A stretch of 64,000 bases of DNA from an uncultured Acetatifactor sp. (lineage in GTDB: Bacteria; Bacillota; Clostridia; Lachnospirales; Lachnospiraceae): NCBI GenBank assembly GCA_910579755.1, contig CAJTVB010000013.1, positions 39,876 to 103,875 of the forward strand, in the 5' to 3' direction. Of this stretch, positions 16,363-25,510 are shown in pieces. The position numbers were made by a program, and so were the translations under genes. The number at the start of each line of letters is the position of its first letter. The first letter of the stretch is position 1. The notes under the pieces were generated by a model, which did no database searches, was not told the origin of the DNA, and worked only from the letters and a program-made list of their open reading frames with translations.

Positions 16363-17544
16363 TTATTTGGCCTCCTGTGCTGTTTCCGGATTTTGACTGG
16401 CCGCGGCAGCCACCTCGCTCATATCCTCCCGGTCCAGCCGGCGGAAACGGTTGATCCCGGCCATCAGAACCAATATGCTGTCCCTGGTGGTGTCGAAGGC
16501 CCCGTCCTCATACATGGTGTATAGAAGCAGACCCAGGGGAACCGCCAGGATCATGCCCACTACACCTGCAACCTTATAGCCTATGTACAGCAAAAACAGT
16601 GTAGGAAGGGGAGGAACCCCCATGGAATCTCCCACGATCTTGGGCTGAATCAGCTGCCTGGCCAGCTGTCCGCCTCCCCAGATAATCAGAAGACCGATGG
16701 CCATTTTATAATCTGCCGTAAATATCTTAATAATGGCCCAGGGAACCAGCACGGTGCCTGTCCCCAGGAAAGGCAGGAAATCCAGAAAGGCAATTACCAA
16801 CGCAATCAATGCAAAATAATTCACCCGCAGCACTCCCAGTCCCACAAGCAGAAGCAGATACATCCATACCTCTATCTTCAGCTGGGCCTTCAGATATCCT
16901 CCCACAGACCGCACAAGGCTCCGGCGCACCATATCGTAACGAAGCTGGAGGGCCGCCGGCGCATGGGCGCGGAACCATTGGCTGATCTGGTGTCTCTCCG
17001 CCACAAAAAAGTAAGAAGAGAGCAGCGCCATAATGATTCCGATAAAAATAGAGGGAAGGCGCATGGCAAAATTGCCGGCTGCCTCTATGGTAGGCGTGCC
17101 TATTTTTCCAAAAAAATCACCCAGGTTCGCCACAATCTGCTCTACGGTATCATTGGTGCCCAGTTGGATATCCAGGGGAAGTCTGGCGAGAAACGCATTC
17201 AGGCTCTTTCCGATACTGTTCAGATCGGCTTCCATGCCCTCCCACATTTCGGGAAGCGCTCCCACCAGTCCCATAGCCTGCTCCAGAAGCTGAGCCATCA
17301 CAAAATAAATCAGAATCACCACCAGCGCAATCACCGCCACAATGACGAACGCTCCTCCGATCTTCCGCTTCAGCTTCAGCCTCTTTTCAAAGAAATGAAC
17401 CAGCGGCCCCGCCAGCAAAGCAATGATCCAGCCCGTCACAAAAGGAGAAAAGAAAACCAGCGCCCTGGGAAGCAAAAATACAACCACCAGAAACAGCGCG
17501 GCAGCCACCGCCAGATTTGTCAGTGCCTTACAATATTTCTTCAT
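16363..17544 (-). CDS. AI-2E/PerM-family membrane protein, YtvI-like
   Basis: 393 aa with about eight membrane segments. The family pattern is visible: a long central soluble stretch (about 85-165), then FIGIIMALLSSYFFVAERHQI, LGVLRVNYFALIALVIAFLDFLPFLG split by the conserved DxxPxxG, and GVVGMILAVPLGLLLYTMYED near the end. Members include sporulation protein YtvI and exporters of small molecules; which role applies cannot be read here. The start at 17544 follows GGAGG by 9 nt and overlaps the 3' end of engB by 17 nt, so the pair is coupled. Upstream in-frame starts would lie deep inside engB. Confidence 0.82.
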   Translation of the reverse strand: MKKYCKALTNLAVAAALFLVVVFLLPRALVFFSPFVTGWIIALLAGPLVHFFEKRLKLKRKIGGAFVIVAVIALVVILIYFVMAQLLEQAMGLVGALPEMWEGMEADLNSIGKSLNAFLARLPLDIQLGTNDTVEQIVANLGDFFGKIGTPTIEAAGNFAMRLPSIFIGIIMALLSSYFFVAERHQISQWFRAHAPAALQLRYDMVRRSLVRSVGGYLKAQLKIEVWMYLLLLVGLGVLRVNYFALIALVIAFLDFLPFLGTGTVLVPWAIIKIFTADYKMAIGLLIIWGGGQLARQLIQPKIVGDSMGVPPLPTLFLLYIGYKVAGVVGMILAVPLGLLLYTMYEDGAFDTTRDSILVLMAGINRFRRLDREDMSEVAAAASQNPETAQEAK

Positions 17545-18136
17545 GCGCATCTTCCTCCACGATTCTGTCCAGAATCCCGTAGATCTCATCCCTGCCCTGC
17601 TTGGTCTGGGCGGAAAAAGGAACGATGGTGATTTCATCCGGAGCCCCTAAGGTCTTGCGGATCAGCTGAAGCGAAGACCGAATCTGGCTCCGCTTGATCT
17701 TGTCCAGCTTGGTGGCCACGATCACGGGGCGATACCCGTTCCTGCAGATCCATTCATACATCATGCGGTCATTTCCCGAGGGAGCATGACGAATATCTAC
17801 CAGAAGAAACACCAGCCGCAAAGCCTTGGATTTATGCAGATAATTTTCCACCATCTTCCCCCACTGGGCCTTCACCTTCTCGTTTGCTTTGGCAAAACCG
17901 TAACCCGGAAGGTCCACAAAGTATATTTGGTCATTCACATTATAATAGTTGATTGTCTGGGTCTTTCCCGGCTGGGAGCTGGTTCTGGCCAGGGCCTTGC
18001 GATTCATCAGCGCATTGATCAGAGATGATTTCCCCACATTGCTCTTTCCTGCAAAGGCCGCCTCGGGCCGGATGTTGTCCGGAATCCTGCTGGTAACGCC
18101 GCAGACGGTTTCCAGACTGACATTTTTAATGATCAT
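17528..18136 (-). CDS. engB: Ribosome biogenesis GTPase EngB/YsxC
   Basis: 202 aa. G1 is GKSNVGKSS (about residues 29-37), G3 is DLPGYG, G4 is TKLDK and G5-like VPFSAQT. This small TrmE-Era-type GTPase helps assemble the 50S subunit. The start MIIKNVSLETV at 18136 follows AAAGGAC; 25 further codons upstream are open but unlike the family. It lies downstream of clpX, the common Clp-EngB order of Firmicutes, and overlaps the ytvI-like gene. Confidence 0.95.
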   Translation of the reverse strand: MIIKNVSLETVCGVTSRIPDNIRPEAAFAGKSNVGKSSLINALMNRKALARTSSQPGKTQTINYYNVNDQIYFVDLPGYGFAKANEKVKAQWGKMVENYLHKSKALRLVFLLVDIRHAPSGNDRMMYEWICRNGYRPVIVATKLDKIKRSQIRSSLQLIRKTLGAPDEITIVPFSAQTKQGRDEIYGILDRIVEEDAHEEIL

Positions 18137-18179
18137 AAGCTTCGTCCTTTCACGCAGAAAAATTCCCTTTGCAGACACA

Positions 18180-18205
18180 GAGCACCGTCCCCAGGGACGA
18201 TGCTC
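18180..18205. repeat. Imperfect 12-bp inverted repeat (REP-like)
   Basis: GAGCACCGTCCC and GGGACGATGCTC flank a 2-nt centre, with one mismatch. It sits in the clpX-engB spacer and has no T-run, so it is not an ordinary terminator. Similar GC-rich palindromes recur in some clostridial genomes; whether this one is repeated cannot be seen from one window. Confidence 0.6.
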
Positions 18206-18229
18206 CGGCACCCAGGCACTTCGCCTGTA

Positions 18230-19501
18230 TTATATAGCTGTATCCAACCTTCTGCGCTCGTTCTTATGAAGTGTGATCGGCTCCGTATTGCCCTCCACAG
18301 TCTCCTTGGTGATCACACACTCTTCTATGGTATCGTCGGAGGGGATTCTGTACATGGTATCCATGAGTACATCCTCCATAATGGAACGCAGGCCCCTGGC
18401 GCCGGTCTTACGCTCAAAGGCTTTGTCCGCAATAGCATTCACTGCCTCCTCGTCGAAGGTAAGCTCCACGTCATCCATGCCAAACAGCTTTTTATACTGC
18501 TTGATCAAAGCATTCTTGGGCTCCTTCAGAATGCGCACCAGCGCCTCTCTGTCCAGTCCCCGCAGGGACACACAGATAGGAACACGGCCCACAAACTCCG
18601 GAATCAGCCCGAACTTTACCAGATCCTGAGGCGTCACCTCCTGAAGCAGGTCGCTCAGCTCTCTGGTATTCTTCTGGGAAATCTCCGTATTAAAGCCGAT
18701 GGCCTTGCGGTCCAGCCGGGCCTCCACGATTTTATCCAGTCCGTCAAAGGCTCCTCCGCAGATAAACAGAATATTGGAGGTATCAATGGAGATCAATTCC
18801 TGATGGGGATGCTTTCTCCCTCCCTGAGGCGGCACGTTGGCCACGGTTCCCTCTACGATCTTTAAAAGCGCCTGCTGTACGCCCTCGCCGGACACATCCC
18901 TGGTAATCGACACATTTTCACCTTTTTTCGTGATCTTGTCGATCTCATCAATATAGATCATGCCGAACTGGGCTCTTTCCACATCATAATCCGCCGCCTG
19001 AATCAGCTTCAGAAGAATGTTTTCCACATCCTCTCCCACGTAGCCCGCCTCCGTCAGGGTGGTGGCATCCGCGATGGCAAAAGGAACATTGATAATCTTT
19101 GCCAGGGTCTGGGCCAGATAAGTCTTGCCGGAGCCGGTGGGACCTACCATGATGATATTGCTCTTCTGAAGCTCCACATCATCCAGGTCCTTAGGGGCGG
19201 TGACTCGTTTATAGTGGTTATATACCGCCACAGACAGTACCTTTTTTGCCTCCTCCTGACCTACCACATACTCGTCCAGGAAACTCTTAATCTGAATGGG
19301 CTTTAACAGATTGATATCCGGGCGGACGGATTCCTCCAATTCTTCCTCTTCCAGTTCCTCATCCAGGATATCCGCACAGATATCGATACACTCGTCACAG
19401 ATATAGACTCCCGCCGGTCCCGCGATCAGCTTGCGCACCTGCGCCTGTGTTTTATTACAGAAAGAACATCTGATGTCATTTCCGATAATCTTTGTTGCCA
19501 T
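18230..19501 (-). CDS. clpX: ATP-dependent Clp protease ATP-binding subunit ClpX
   Basis: 423 aa, the usual length. The N-terminal zinc-binding domain has CSFC and CDEC pairs. Walker A is GPTGSGKT (about 115-122), the Walker B region is [10 protein letters not shown], and the ClpP-contact loop resembles IGF (KAIGFN). The hexamer unfolds tagged or specific substrates and feeds them to ClpP. GGAG lies 6 nt before ATG. clpP lies directly upstream on the same strand, and tig before that: the typical tig-clpP-clpX order. Confidence 0.98.
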   Translation of the reverse strand: MATKIIGNDIRCSFCNKTQAQVRKLIAGPAGVYICDECIDICADILDEELEEEELEESVRPDINLLKPIQIKSFLDEYVVGQEEAKKVLSVAVYNHYKRVTAPKDLDDVELQKSNIIMVGPTGSGKTYLAQTLAKIINVPFAIADATTLTEAGYVGEDVENILLKLIQAADYDVERAQFGMIYIDEIDKITKKGENVSITRDVSGEGVQQALLKIVEGTVANVPPQGGRKHPHQELISIDTSNILFICGGAFDGLDKIVEARLDRKAIGFNTEISQKNTRELSDLLQEVTPQDLVKFGLIPEFVGRVPICVSLRGLDREALVRILKEPKNALIKQYKKLFGMDDVELTFDEEAVNAIADKAFERKTGARGLRSIMEDVLMDTMYRIPSDDTIEECVITKETVEGNTEPITLHKNERRRLDTAI

Positions 19502-19525
19502 TATCTTCTCCTAATCTCCGATCCA

Positions 19526-19582
19526 TCCGCCTGGAGCGGACACGGATCCCCTTATTTTATACCCCTTATCCGCTGAGGCGGA
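19526..19582. repeat. Pair of related short hairpins in the clpP-clpX spacer
   Basis: TCCGC-CTGGA-GCGGA (19526-19540) and TCCGC-TGAG-GCGGA (19569-19582) are two 5-bp stems of the same sequence. They might slow RNA decay or cause partial termination between clpP and clpX. No U-tract is present. Confidence 0.5.
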
Positions 19583-19610
19583 CCTGAAGCATGGAAAACG
19601 CCTTCAGCTA

Positions 19611-20210
19611 TTACTTGGCATTATCCGTGTCATGGGAAGCTATCACCATGTCAATCAAGCCGTACTCAAGAGCCTCCTGAGCGCTCATCCAATTATCGCG
19701 CTCCGTATCGGCGCAGATGGTCTCATAATCTCTGCCGGTGTTTTCAGCCAGCATGCGGTTCAGCTTTTCCCTGGTCTTCAAAATGTGCCTGGCCGTGATC
19801 TCGATTTCCGTGGCCTGTCCCTGGGTACCGCCCGAAGGCTGATGGATCATGATCTCCGCGTTGGGAAGCGCAAACCGTTTTCCCTTTGCGCCGCCGGAAA
19901 GCAGAAAAGAACCCATGCTGGCCGCCATACCGATACATACGGTGGACACATCACACTTGATATAATTCATGGTGTCATAAATAGCCATGCCGGCAGTGAT
20001 CACGCCGCCCGGGCTGTTGATGTACAGATGGATATCCTTCTCCGGATCCTCCGCCTCCAAAAACAACAGCTGCGCCACCACGATGCTTGCGGATGTATCG
20101 TTAACCTCTTCCCCAAGAAATATGATTCTGTCCTTTAAAAGTCTGGAATAAATATCATAGGACCTTTCGCCCTTGCTGGTCTGCTCAATGACATAAGGAA
20201 CTAAGCTCAT
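19611..20210 (-). CDS. clpP: ATP-dependent Clp protease proteolytic subunit ClpP
   Basis: 199 aa. The catalytic triad is readable as S98 (GMAASMGS), H123 (MIHQPSGG) and D172 (TERDNW), the normal order of this serine peptidase. It forms the two-ring barrel that degrades proteins delivered by ClpX or ClpC in the cytoplasm. SD GGAGG lies 7 nt before ATG. It is 109 nt upstream of clpX and separated from tig by a terminator-like hairpin. Confidence 0.98.
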   Translation of the reverse strand: MSLVPYVIEQTSKGERSYDIYSRLLKDRIIFLGEEVNDTSASIVVAQLLFLEAEDPEKDIHLYINSPGGVITAGMAIYDTMNYIKCDVSTVCIGMAASMGSFLLSGGAKGKRFALPNAEIMIHQPSGGTQGQATEIEITARHILKTREKLNRMLAENTGRDYETICADTERDNWMSAQEALEYGLIDMVIASHDTDNAK

Positions 20211-20332
20211 AGTAAATCCTCCTTCCCTGATTCTGCTTTACATCTTATCCTACCATGATGCCTTTTTCAATGAAAATGCCAAAATTTTAGAAAAAAATAA
20301 TCAATACAAAGCTTTTTCCATACATAGGAAAA

Positions 20333-20360
20333 GTTGTACCCCGCAAAATCGGGGTACAAC
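20333..20360 (-). terminator. Terminator between tig and clpP
   Basis: Perfect 11-bp stem GTTGTACCCCG (20333-20343) with CGGGGTACAAC (20350-20360) and a 6-nt loop. TTTTCC follows on the minus strand, so termination may be partial. Confidence 0.75.
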
Positions 20361-20399
20361 CGCTAGTTCCGGCCTTTAAGAAAAGCGCCTGACCTTACC

Positions 20400-21704
20400 T
20401 TACTCCGCCTGGGGCTCCTTTTCCTCCGCATTGTCTACCACAAAGGCAAGAGCCTTTTTCACGCAGAGATCCTCCATCACCTGCTCTTTGCCGTTCTCAC
20501 CCAGCATCTCTCTCACCTTGTCGACTTCCATGCCGTAAGCATTTGCCATGGCCTGGACCTCCTCGTCAAATTCTTCCTCGGAAGCCTGAATATTCTCGGC
20601 CTTCACCACTGCCTCCAGCACCAGTCTGGACTGGATCCTCCTCAGGGCCTGAGGCTTCATCTGCTCAAGAAGCATCTTGGTAGTTACGCCGGTAATCTGG
20701 GTGTACTGCTCCATGGAAATTCCCTGAGCCTGCATCCTCTGGGCATAGTCCTGAACCATCTGTCTCTGCTGAGTCTCCACCATGGCGTCGGGGATCTCCA
20801 TCTGCGCCTCCGCTATCAGGGCCTCGATAGCCTCATCCTCTCTGATATTCTTTGCTTCCTCTTCCTTTCTTTCCGTCAGAGTCCGCTTTACCTCTTCTCT
20901 GTATTCCTCCACAGTATCGCTTTCTTCGGAAACCTCACCTACAAAATCCTCGTCCAGCTCCGGAAGCTGCTTTTCCTGAATTTTCTTCACGGTACACTTA
21001 AACACCGCAGCCCTGCCAGCCAGCTCCTCCGCCTGGTAATCCTCCGGGAAAGTCACGTTCACATCTGTCTCCACACCGATCTGCGCACCGATCAGCGCCT
21101 CTTCAAAGCCGGGGATAAAGGTATGGGAGCCAATGGTCAGAGAATAGTCGTTCCCCTTGCCGCCCTCAAAGGCCGTGCCGTCCACGAAGCCTTCAAAATC
21201 CAGCACTATACTGTCGCCGTCCCGAACCTCTCTGTCGGTAACCTCCACCGTTCTGGAGTTTTTGTCTCTCTCCCTGTCTATGTGGGCATCCACATCCGCG
21301 TCGGTAACCTCCACATCCGTTTTGCCCACCTTCACGCCCTTGTAGGTTCCCAGAGTCACTTCGGGCTTCAGGGCCACCTCAGCCGTAAAGATAAAAGGCT
21401 TGCCCGCCTCCAGCTGCACCACATCCACCTTGGGACTGGACACGATTTCCTCGCTGCACTCATCCAGCGCCCGCTCATAGGCATCCGGCATCAGCTCGTT
21501 TGCGGCGTCCTCATAAAACACTGACTTTCCGTACATCTGCTCGATCATCTTCCGGGACGCCTTGCCCTTGCGGAAGCCGGGAATGCTGATCCGGTTCTTA
21601 TTTTTCCGGTACGCGTTTTCGATGGCCTCCTCCAGCTCCTCGGCAGGTACCTCGATGGTCAGCTTCGCCATATTCTTCTCTAATTTTTCTACCTGTAAAC
21701 TCAT
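20400..21704 (-). CDS. tig: Trigger factor (ribosome-associated chaperone and prolyl isomerase)
   Basis: 434 aa. The N-terminal ribosome-binding domain includes IPGFRKGKASRKMIEQMYG, close to the signature GFRxGKxP. The FKBP-type isomerase domain follows (about 155-245: GDSIVLDFEGFVDGTAFEGG), then the helical chaperone arms. It binds new chains at the ribosome exit tunnel. The start at 21704 follows GGAGG by 10 nt; 14 upstream codons are open but have no SD. It is first in the tig-clpP-clpX-engB-ytvI series and has a TTGTAT-17-TATAAT promoter. Confidence 0.97.
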   Translation of the reverse strand: MSLQVEKLEKNMAKLTIEVPAEELEEAIENAYRKNKNRISIPGFRKGKASRKMIEQMYGKSVFYEDAANELMPDAYERALDECSEEIVSSPKVDVVQLEAGKPFIFTAEVALKPEVTLGTYKGVKVGKTDVEVTDADVDAHIDRERDKNSRTVEVTDREVRDGDSIVLDFEGFVDGTAFEGGKGNDYSLTIGSHTFIPGFEEALIGAQIGVETDVNVTFPEDYQAEELAGRAAVFKCTVKKIQEKQLPELDEDFVGEVSEESDTVEEYREEVKRTLTERKEEEAKNIREDEAIEALIAEAQMEIPDAMVETQQRQMVQDYAQRMQAQGISMEQYTQITGVTTKMLLEQMKPQALRRIQSRLVLEAVVKAENIQASEEEFDEEVQAMANAYGMEVDKVREMLGENGKEQVMEDLCVKKALAFVVDNAEEKEPQAE

Positions 21705-21840
21705 TATACAATTTCCTCCTTTATCCCCCGGCGGGGCCATATCCATTGTCCCGAAATGTTCCGCACAGCCGAAAAGCGCTCTGCACCGGTTTTTCCCGGA
21801 TGCCGCCTTCCTGTGAGGACATGATCACAGTCATTGTAGG

Positions 21841-21869
21841 ATTATATCATAAAGTCTGCCAAAATACAA
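21841..21869 (-). promoter_or_regulatory. SigA promoter of tig
   Basis: Minus strand: TTGTAT at 21869-21864, 17-nt spacer, TATAAT at 21846-21841. Confidence 0.7.
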
Positions 21870-21877
21870 ATTATTTT

Positions 21878-23179
21878 TCAAAAAGTGTTGTGCTCAGCAA
21901 TGATCAAAGGCCTTTCTCCCTGCCGCTGCCGGATATAGTCCCAGGCCATCTCCTTTGTCCGGGCATCCATTCCCGTAAAGGGCTCGTCCAACAGCACGAA
22001 GCAGGACTCGGCTTCCATGGCCCGGACCAGCGCCGCCCGGCGTTTCATTCCGCCGCTGAGCTGACCGCAGGGCTTCTCCAAATCCTCTTCCTCAAGCACC
22101 TTCAGAAGAGCCTCTCTGGCCTGGTTCCTGTCCCCGGTTACCATCTCCACATTCTTTAAAGCGCTGTATTCTTCACAGAGCCTGTCCTCCTGAAACATCA
22201 TGCTGCAAAAGCCAAGAACCTGCACAGCTCCTCCGTCAGGCTCCTCCAATCCCGCCAGGATACGGAGCAAGGTGGTCTTTCCGCTCCCCGACGGACTGGT
22301 GAGAAAATAACTCTGCCCCGGCTCATAGCAGACGCTGACCTGATCCAGCACCTTCCGGCCCCCGTAGCCCTTCGTGACACGGACCAGCTTCAGAGAGCAC
22401 ACCGTTTTTTCCTCCCCGGAGCCCTTCCGCTTCCCGCACTCCGGTTCCCAGGCAAAAAATTTCCCCGCCATCCACAGCACGGCTCTTTCGAAAATCATGC
22501 TCAGCAGAAGAATCACCACCGTCCAGGCAAAAACTCCCGCCGTATTCAGATAGATCCTGGACAGATAGAGACCTTCCCCCAGAGAAGCCGCCGAAATCCC
22601 CATAACCTCCGCCGCCACGCCGGACTTCCAGCACAGCCCCAGAGAAATTTTCAGGCCGGCATACAAAAAAGGCTTCATTGCGGGCCTGTAAATATAGAAG
22701 AAACGGGTGCCGAAGGGAATCCGGAATATCTTCGCCATCTCCAGCATTTTCTGATCCACACTCTTCAATCCCTCCAGCACACTGATATAAAGCTGAGGAA
22801 GCACCACCAGAAAGCAGACTGCCAGCGCCAGAAAGGAAGATCCCCACCAGATCAGAAGCAAAACCACAAAGGAAGCCACCGGAACAGCCTTTAAAAAACG
22901 GATAACCGGCGCCAGCATCTCCTCCAGCAGAGGAAAACGGAAGCTTCCCGCCGCCAGCGCCACACCCCAGAGGGAGCCCGCCAGAAATCCCGTTCCTATC
23001 CGCAAAAGGGAGCCTCCCACCGCTCGGTAAAAGCTTCCTCCACCCAACATTTCCCACAGCTCCCGGAAGGTGGCTCCGGGGCCTGCCAACAATATTTCAT
23101 TGTCCGCCGCCAGTGCCGCCGCCGCCCACACAGTCAGCCAAAACAGCACTATGGCACATTTTCTCATTCTTTCTTTCAT
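21878..23179 (-). CDS. Fused ABC importer permease-ATPase (nitrate/sulfonate/taurine-type)
   Basis: 433 aa joining two normally separate subunits. Residues 1-240 are an SsuC/TauC-like permease with about six membrane segments and an EAA-like loop near 136-166. Residues about 260-433 are an ABC ATPase: Walker A SPSGSGKTT (295-303), Q-loop MMFQED (327-332), signature LSGGM (374-378), Walker B VLLDEP (395-400) and H430. The ATPase stops three residues after the switch His and its stretch between Walker A and Q-loop is short, so it is a compact version. No stop codon or frame change separates the parts. It overlaps the lipoprotein gene by 4 nt (ATGA). The substrate is unknown; an anion or thiamine-precursor-like molecule is possible. 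Confidence 0.88.
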   Translation of the reverse strand: MKERMRKCAIVLFWLTVWAAAALAADNEILLAGPGATFRELWEMLGGGSFYRAVGGSLLRIGTGFLAGSLWGVALAAGSFRFPLLEEMLAPVIRFLKAVPVASFVVLLLIWWGSSFLALAVCFLVVLPQLYISVLEGLKSVDQKMLEMAKIFRIPFGTRFFYIYRPAMKPFLYAGLKISLGLCWKSGVAAEVMGISAASLGEGLYLSRIYLNTAGVFAWTVVILLLSMIFERAVLWMAGKFFAWEPECGKRKGSGEEKTVCSLKLVRVTKGYGGRKVLDQVSVCYEPGQSYFLTSPSGSGKTTLLRILAGLEEPDGGAVQVLGFCSMMFQEDRLCEEYSALKNVEMVTGDRNQAREALLKVLEEEDLEKPCGQLSGGMKRRAALVRAMEAESCFVLLDEPFTGMDARTKEMAWDYIRQRQGERPLIIAEHNTF

Positions 23180-24183
23180 AAGTGGAAGTAAAAGTCATCC
23201 GCCGGCAGCTTCCCCCCGATGAGCTGGGGATCAAATTCCGCCAGCACCTCCAGATAAGCGGAAAGCGCATCCTGCATCTCCTGCCCGGTCATACAGGTAA
23301 TACCGCATTCAGGTATGGCTTTTTCCGCCACAGCCTCCTTAGCCAGAATCCCTGCCTCCACCGCCAGGGTTGCTCCCGCCGCCGGATCCTCCAGAATAGC
23401 CTCCGCGCTGGCCTGATGCTCCCGGACAAATTCCTCCACCGCCTCCGGATGCTCCTCCAGAAAGGCTTTTCTTACCACCGTCACTCCTGTGACCATGGGG
23501 TTTCCTGTGCCTTCCCTCATAAGTTCCTGGGCCGCTGTCCATTCCTTCCCCATGTCCAGCACTGCCTCCAGGGTTTCATTCTGCAAAAGGGCAGCCGTCA
23601 CGAAAGGCTGGGGCAACAATCCCACCGCCTGGGGGTTTTCCGCTAGCAGCGCCGCCGTCTGGGCGGCCTCCGACTGAAATTCAAGATGATAATCCTCCTC
23701 TCCGAGACCATTGGCATGTAAAATAAATCTAAGCACCGCCTCCGGCGTAGTTCCCTTTCCCGTAAGATAGATCGTCCTGCCCTTCAGATCCCCCACGCTG
23801 CGAACCTGTTCCGATCCCGTCACCAGATACAGAACACTCAGCGTGTTGATATCCACCACAGCCACTCCGCCCTTTGTCTTTTCATATAATATGGCCGCCA
23901 CATTGGCCGGCACCAGCGCTATGTCCAGCTCTCCCTTTACCATCAGGGGCAGCAGCTCCTCCGCCCCCGCCGCCATCCGAAACTCATATTCCCCTGCGGT
24001 CTTTCTATTTTCTGCTTTTTCCATCAAAAATAAAATTCCCAGAGAAGTCGGGCCCTTCAAAGATCCTACTCGGACTGTCACTGTATCGCCGCTCTCTTCA
24101 TCAGATCCACAGCCTGCCAGAAGTCCCAGCAGCAGTATTGCCGCCAGAACCAGCGAAAGCCTGAAAAATTTCAATTCTTTCAT
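23176..24183 (-). CDS. ABC transporter substrate-binding lipoprotein (SsuA/NMT1-like)
   Basis: 335 aa. The signal ends in the lipobox LAGC, so it is a membrane-anchored lipoprotein. The mature part (VRVGSLKGPTSLGILFLMEKA, then GELDIALVPANVAAILYEK and DLKGRTIYLTGKGTTPEAVL) has the two-lobed layout of SsuA/TauA/ThiY relatives that bind sulfonates, nitrate or pyrimidine precursors. The ATG at 24183 follows a weak GGGGA; 30 upstream codons are open but lack a signal peptide. It is coupled to the fused permease-ATPase, and together they make a complete two-gene importer. No metabolic gene nearby reveals the substrate. Confidence 0.85.
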   Translation of the reverse strand: MKELKFFRLSLVLAAILLLGLLAGCGSDEESGDTVTVRVGSLKGPTSLGILFLMEKAENRKTAGEYEFRMAAGAEELLPLMVKGELDIALVPANVAAILYEKTKGGVAVVDINTLSVLYLVTGSEQVRSVGDLKGRTIYLTGKGTTPEAVLRFILHANGLGEEDYHLEFQSEAAQTAALLAENPQAVGLLPQPFVTAALLQNETLEAVLDMGKEWTAAQELMREGTGNPMVTGVTVVRKAFLEEHPEAVEEFVREHQASAEAILEDPAAGATLAVEAGILAKEAVAEKAIPECGITCMTGQEMQDALSAYLEVLAEFDPQLIGGKLPADDFYFHL

Positions 24184-24228
24184 ATATATTTTCCCCAATA
24201 CAAAAATTTTTGTTAAAAAACCTTTTTT

Positions 24229-24257
24229 ATTGTGCATGCTATTATCAGATAAGTCAA
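24229..24257 (-). promoter_or_regulatory. Promoter of the ABC importer operon
   Basis: Minus strand: TTGACT at 24257-24252, 17-nt spacer, CACAAT at 24234-24229. A moderate match. Confidence 0.5.
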
Positions 24258-24282
24258 GTAAAAAAACATCCAAAAGTTTCCA

Positions 24283-24311
24283 ACATATTTTCGTCCTGCC
24301 AGGTCATACTA
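24283..24311 (+). promoter_or_regulatory. Forespore (SigG/SigF-type) promoter of the SASP gene
   Basis: ACATA at 24283-24287, 17 nt, then CATACTA at 24305-24311. The -10 equals the SigG consensus and the gene downstream is a SASP, a classic SigG target. The -35 is only a partial match. Confidence 0.6.
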
Positions 24312-24422
24312 AGACCAAGATAAGTCGCAGCAGACACCAAGCCCTGATCTTCAGGATAGGTGCATGCAGCACTTATCTTGAAGATAGAGAAAAAATGGAA
24401 ACACTAATGGAGGTGAAAAAGA

Positions 24423-24623
24423 ATGTCCGGTAACAGAAGTAATAGAGTAGAAGTGCCTGAAGCAAAGGCTGCTATGGATCGTTTCAAGACTGAGGTTGCA
24501 TCCGAGCTGGGTGTGAACCTGAAGGAGGGCTACAACGGAGATCTGACTTCCCGTGAGGCTGGTTCTATCGGCGGCGAGATGGTTCGGCGTATGATCAAGA
24601 AGCAGGAAGAGCAGATGAAATAA
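24423..24623 (+). CDS. Alpha/beta-type small acid-soluble spore protein
   Basis: 66 aa. It contains the germination-protease site TEVASELG (about residues 23-30; cleavage expected after the Glu) and the family block LTSREAGSIGGEMVRRMI. These proteins coat and protect DNA in dormant spores and are broken down on germination, so the organism can very likely sporulate. The SD GGAGGTGA precedes ATG. It is monocistronic, with a forespore-type promoter upstream and two hairpins downstream. Confidence 0.97.
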   Translation: MSGNRSNRVEVPEAKAAMDRFKTEVASELGVNLKEGYNGDLTSREAGSIGGEMVRRMIKKQEEQMK

Positions 24624-24636
24624 GCTTCCTCTGCCA

Positions 24637-24671
24637 ACAATAGAATCCACGCTCCGCGTGTCTTCTATTGT
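24637..24671. other. Long hairpin after the SASP gene
   Basis: ACAATAGAA (24637-24645) pairs with TTCTATTGT (24663-24671), and inner CACGC pairs with GCGTG around a TCC loop. There is no U-tract. It may stabilise the SASP mRNA 3' end. Confidence 0.6.
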
Positions 24672-24683
24672 CATGAATAAGCA

Positions 24684-24711
24684 GGGCCAGGGCGTAAGCC
24701 CTGGCCCATTT
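24684..24711 (+). terminator. Terminator of the SASP gene
   Basis: Perfect stem GGGCCAGGGC (24684-24693) with GCCCTGGCCC (24698-24707), GTAA loop, then ATTTTAT. Confidence 0.85.
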
Positions 24712-24757
24712 TATATGTGCACGAGTGCGGAGAGAAAGACTGCGGGCAGGATCCTGA

Positions 24758-25411
24758 TTACTCGCCAAAAACAGCCCTGTAATCGGCCTGGAACTTGGCA
24801 ATGCCCGCATCGGTGAGCGGATGCTTCACCATCTGCTCGATCACGGAATAAGGAACGGTTGCAATATCTGCCCCCGCAAGAGCACAGTCAGTCACATGCA
24901 CAGGGTTCCGCACACTGGCTGCAATAATCTGAGTATCCAGATCCGTCACGGCAAAAATATCGGAAATCTCCCGAATGAGATCCACGCCTCTCTGGCTGAT
25001 ATCATCGAGACGGCCCAGGAAGGGTGATACATATGCAGCTCCGGCCCTGGCTGCCAGAAGTGCCTGATTGGCGGTGAAGATCAACGTCACATTGGTCTTG
25101 ATTCCCTCCGATGAAAGAACCTTACATGCTTTCAGGCCTTCCACGGTCATGGGAATCTTTACCACCATATTGGGATGAATCGCCGCGATCTGTCTTCCCT
25201 CACGGATCATACCCTCCGCATCCACTGTGGTAGCCTTTACCTCGCCGCTGATAGGCCCGTCAACGATGGAGGCGATCTCTGCGATAACCTCTTCGAACAC
25301 TCTTCCCTCCTTGGCGATCAGTGAAGGATTGGTGGTGACGCCGCATATGACTCCCATGTCATTTGCTTTTCTGATATCCTCAACCTTGGCAGTGTCAATA
25401 AAAAAACGCAT
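24758..25411 (-). CDS. Small transaldolase (TalC / fructose-6-phosphate aldolase-like)
   Basis: 217 aa. [29 protein letters not shown] and VVKIPMT (catalytic Lys near residue 86) are signatures of the short TalC/Fsa subfamily. The usual reaction is transfer of a dihydroxyacetone unit in the non-oxidative pentose phosphate pathway; some members are fructose-6-phosphate aldolases and the two cannot be told apart by eye. The start at 25411 is 8 nt after GGAG; an ATG two codons upstream is too close to the SD. It is a single gene with a TTGAGT-17-TATACT promoter that overlaps the 3' end of the kinase gene. Confidence 0.93.
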   Translation of the reverse strand: MRFFIDTAKVEDIRKANDMGVICGVTTNPSLIAKEGRVFEEVIAEIASIVDGPISGEVKATTVDAEGMIREGRQIAAIHPNMVVKIPMTVEGLKACKVLSSEGIKTNVTLIFTANQALLAARAGAAYVSPFLGRLDDISQRGVDLIREISDIFAVTDLDTQIIAASVRNPVHVTDCALAGADIATVPYSVIEQMVKHPLTDAGIAKFQADYRAVFGE

Positions 25412-25481
25412 AAACATATCTCCTTTTCAAAATATATTGCAGAATCTCTGCCGTTACCCTTTACAGTAACATGGTACTTTC

Positions 25482-25510
25482 AGTATACTCGTCATGACGT
25501 CAAAACTCAA
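25482..25510 (-). promoter_or_regulatory. Promoter of the transaldolase gene
   Basis: Minus strand: TTGAGT at 25510-25505, 17-nt spacer containing the palindrome TGACGTCA, TATACT at 25487-25482. Confidence 0.6.
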
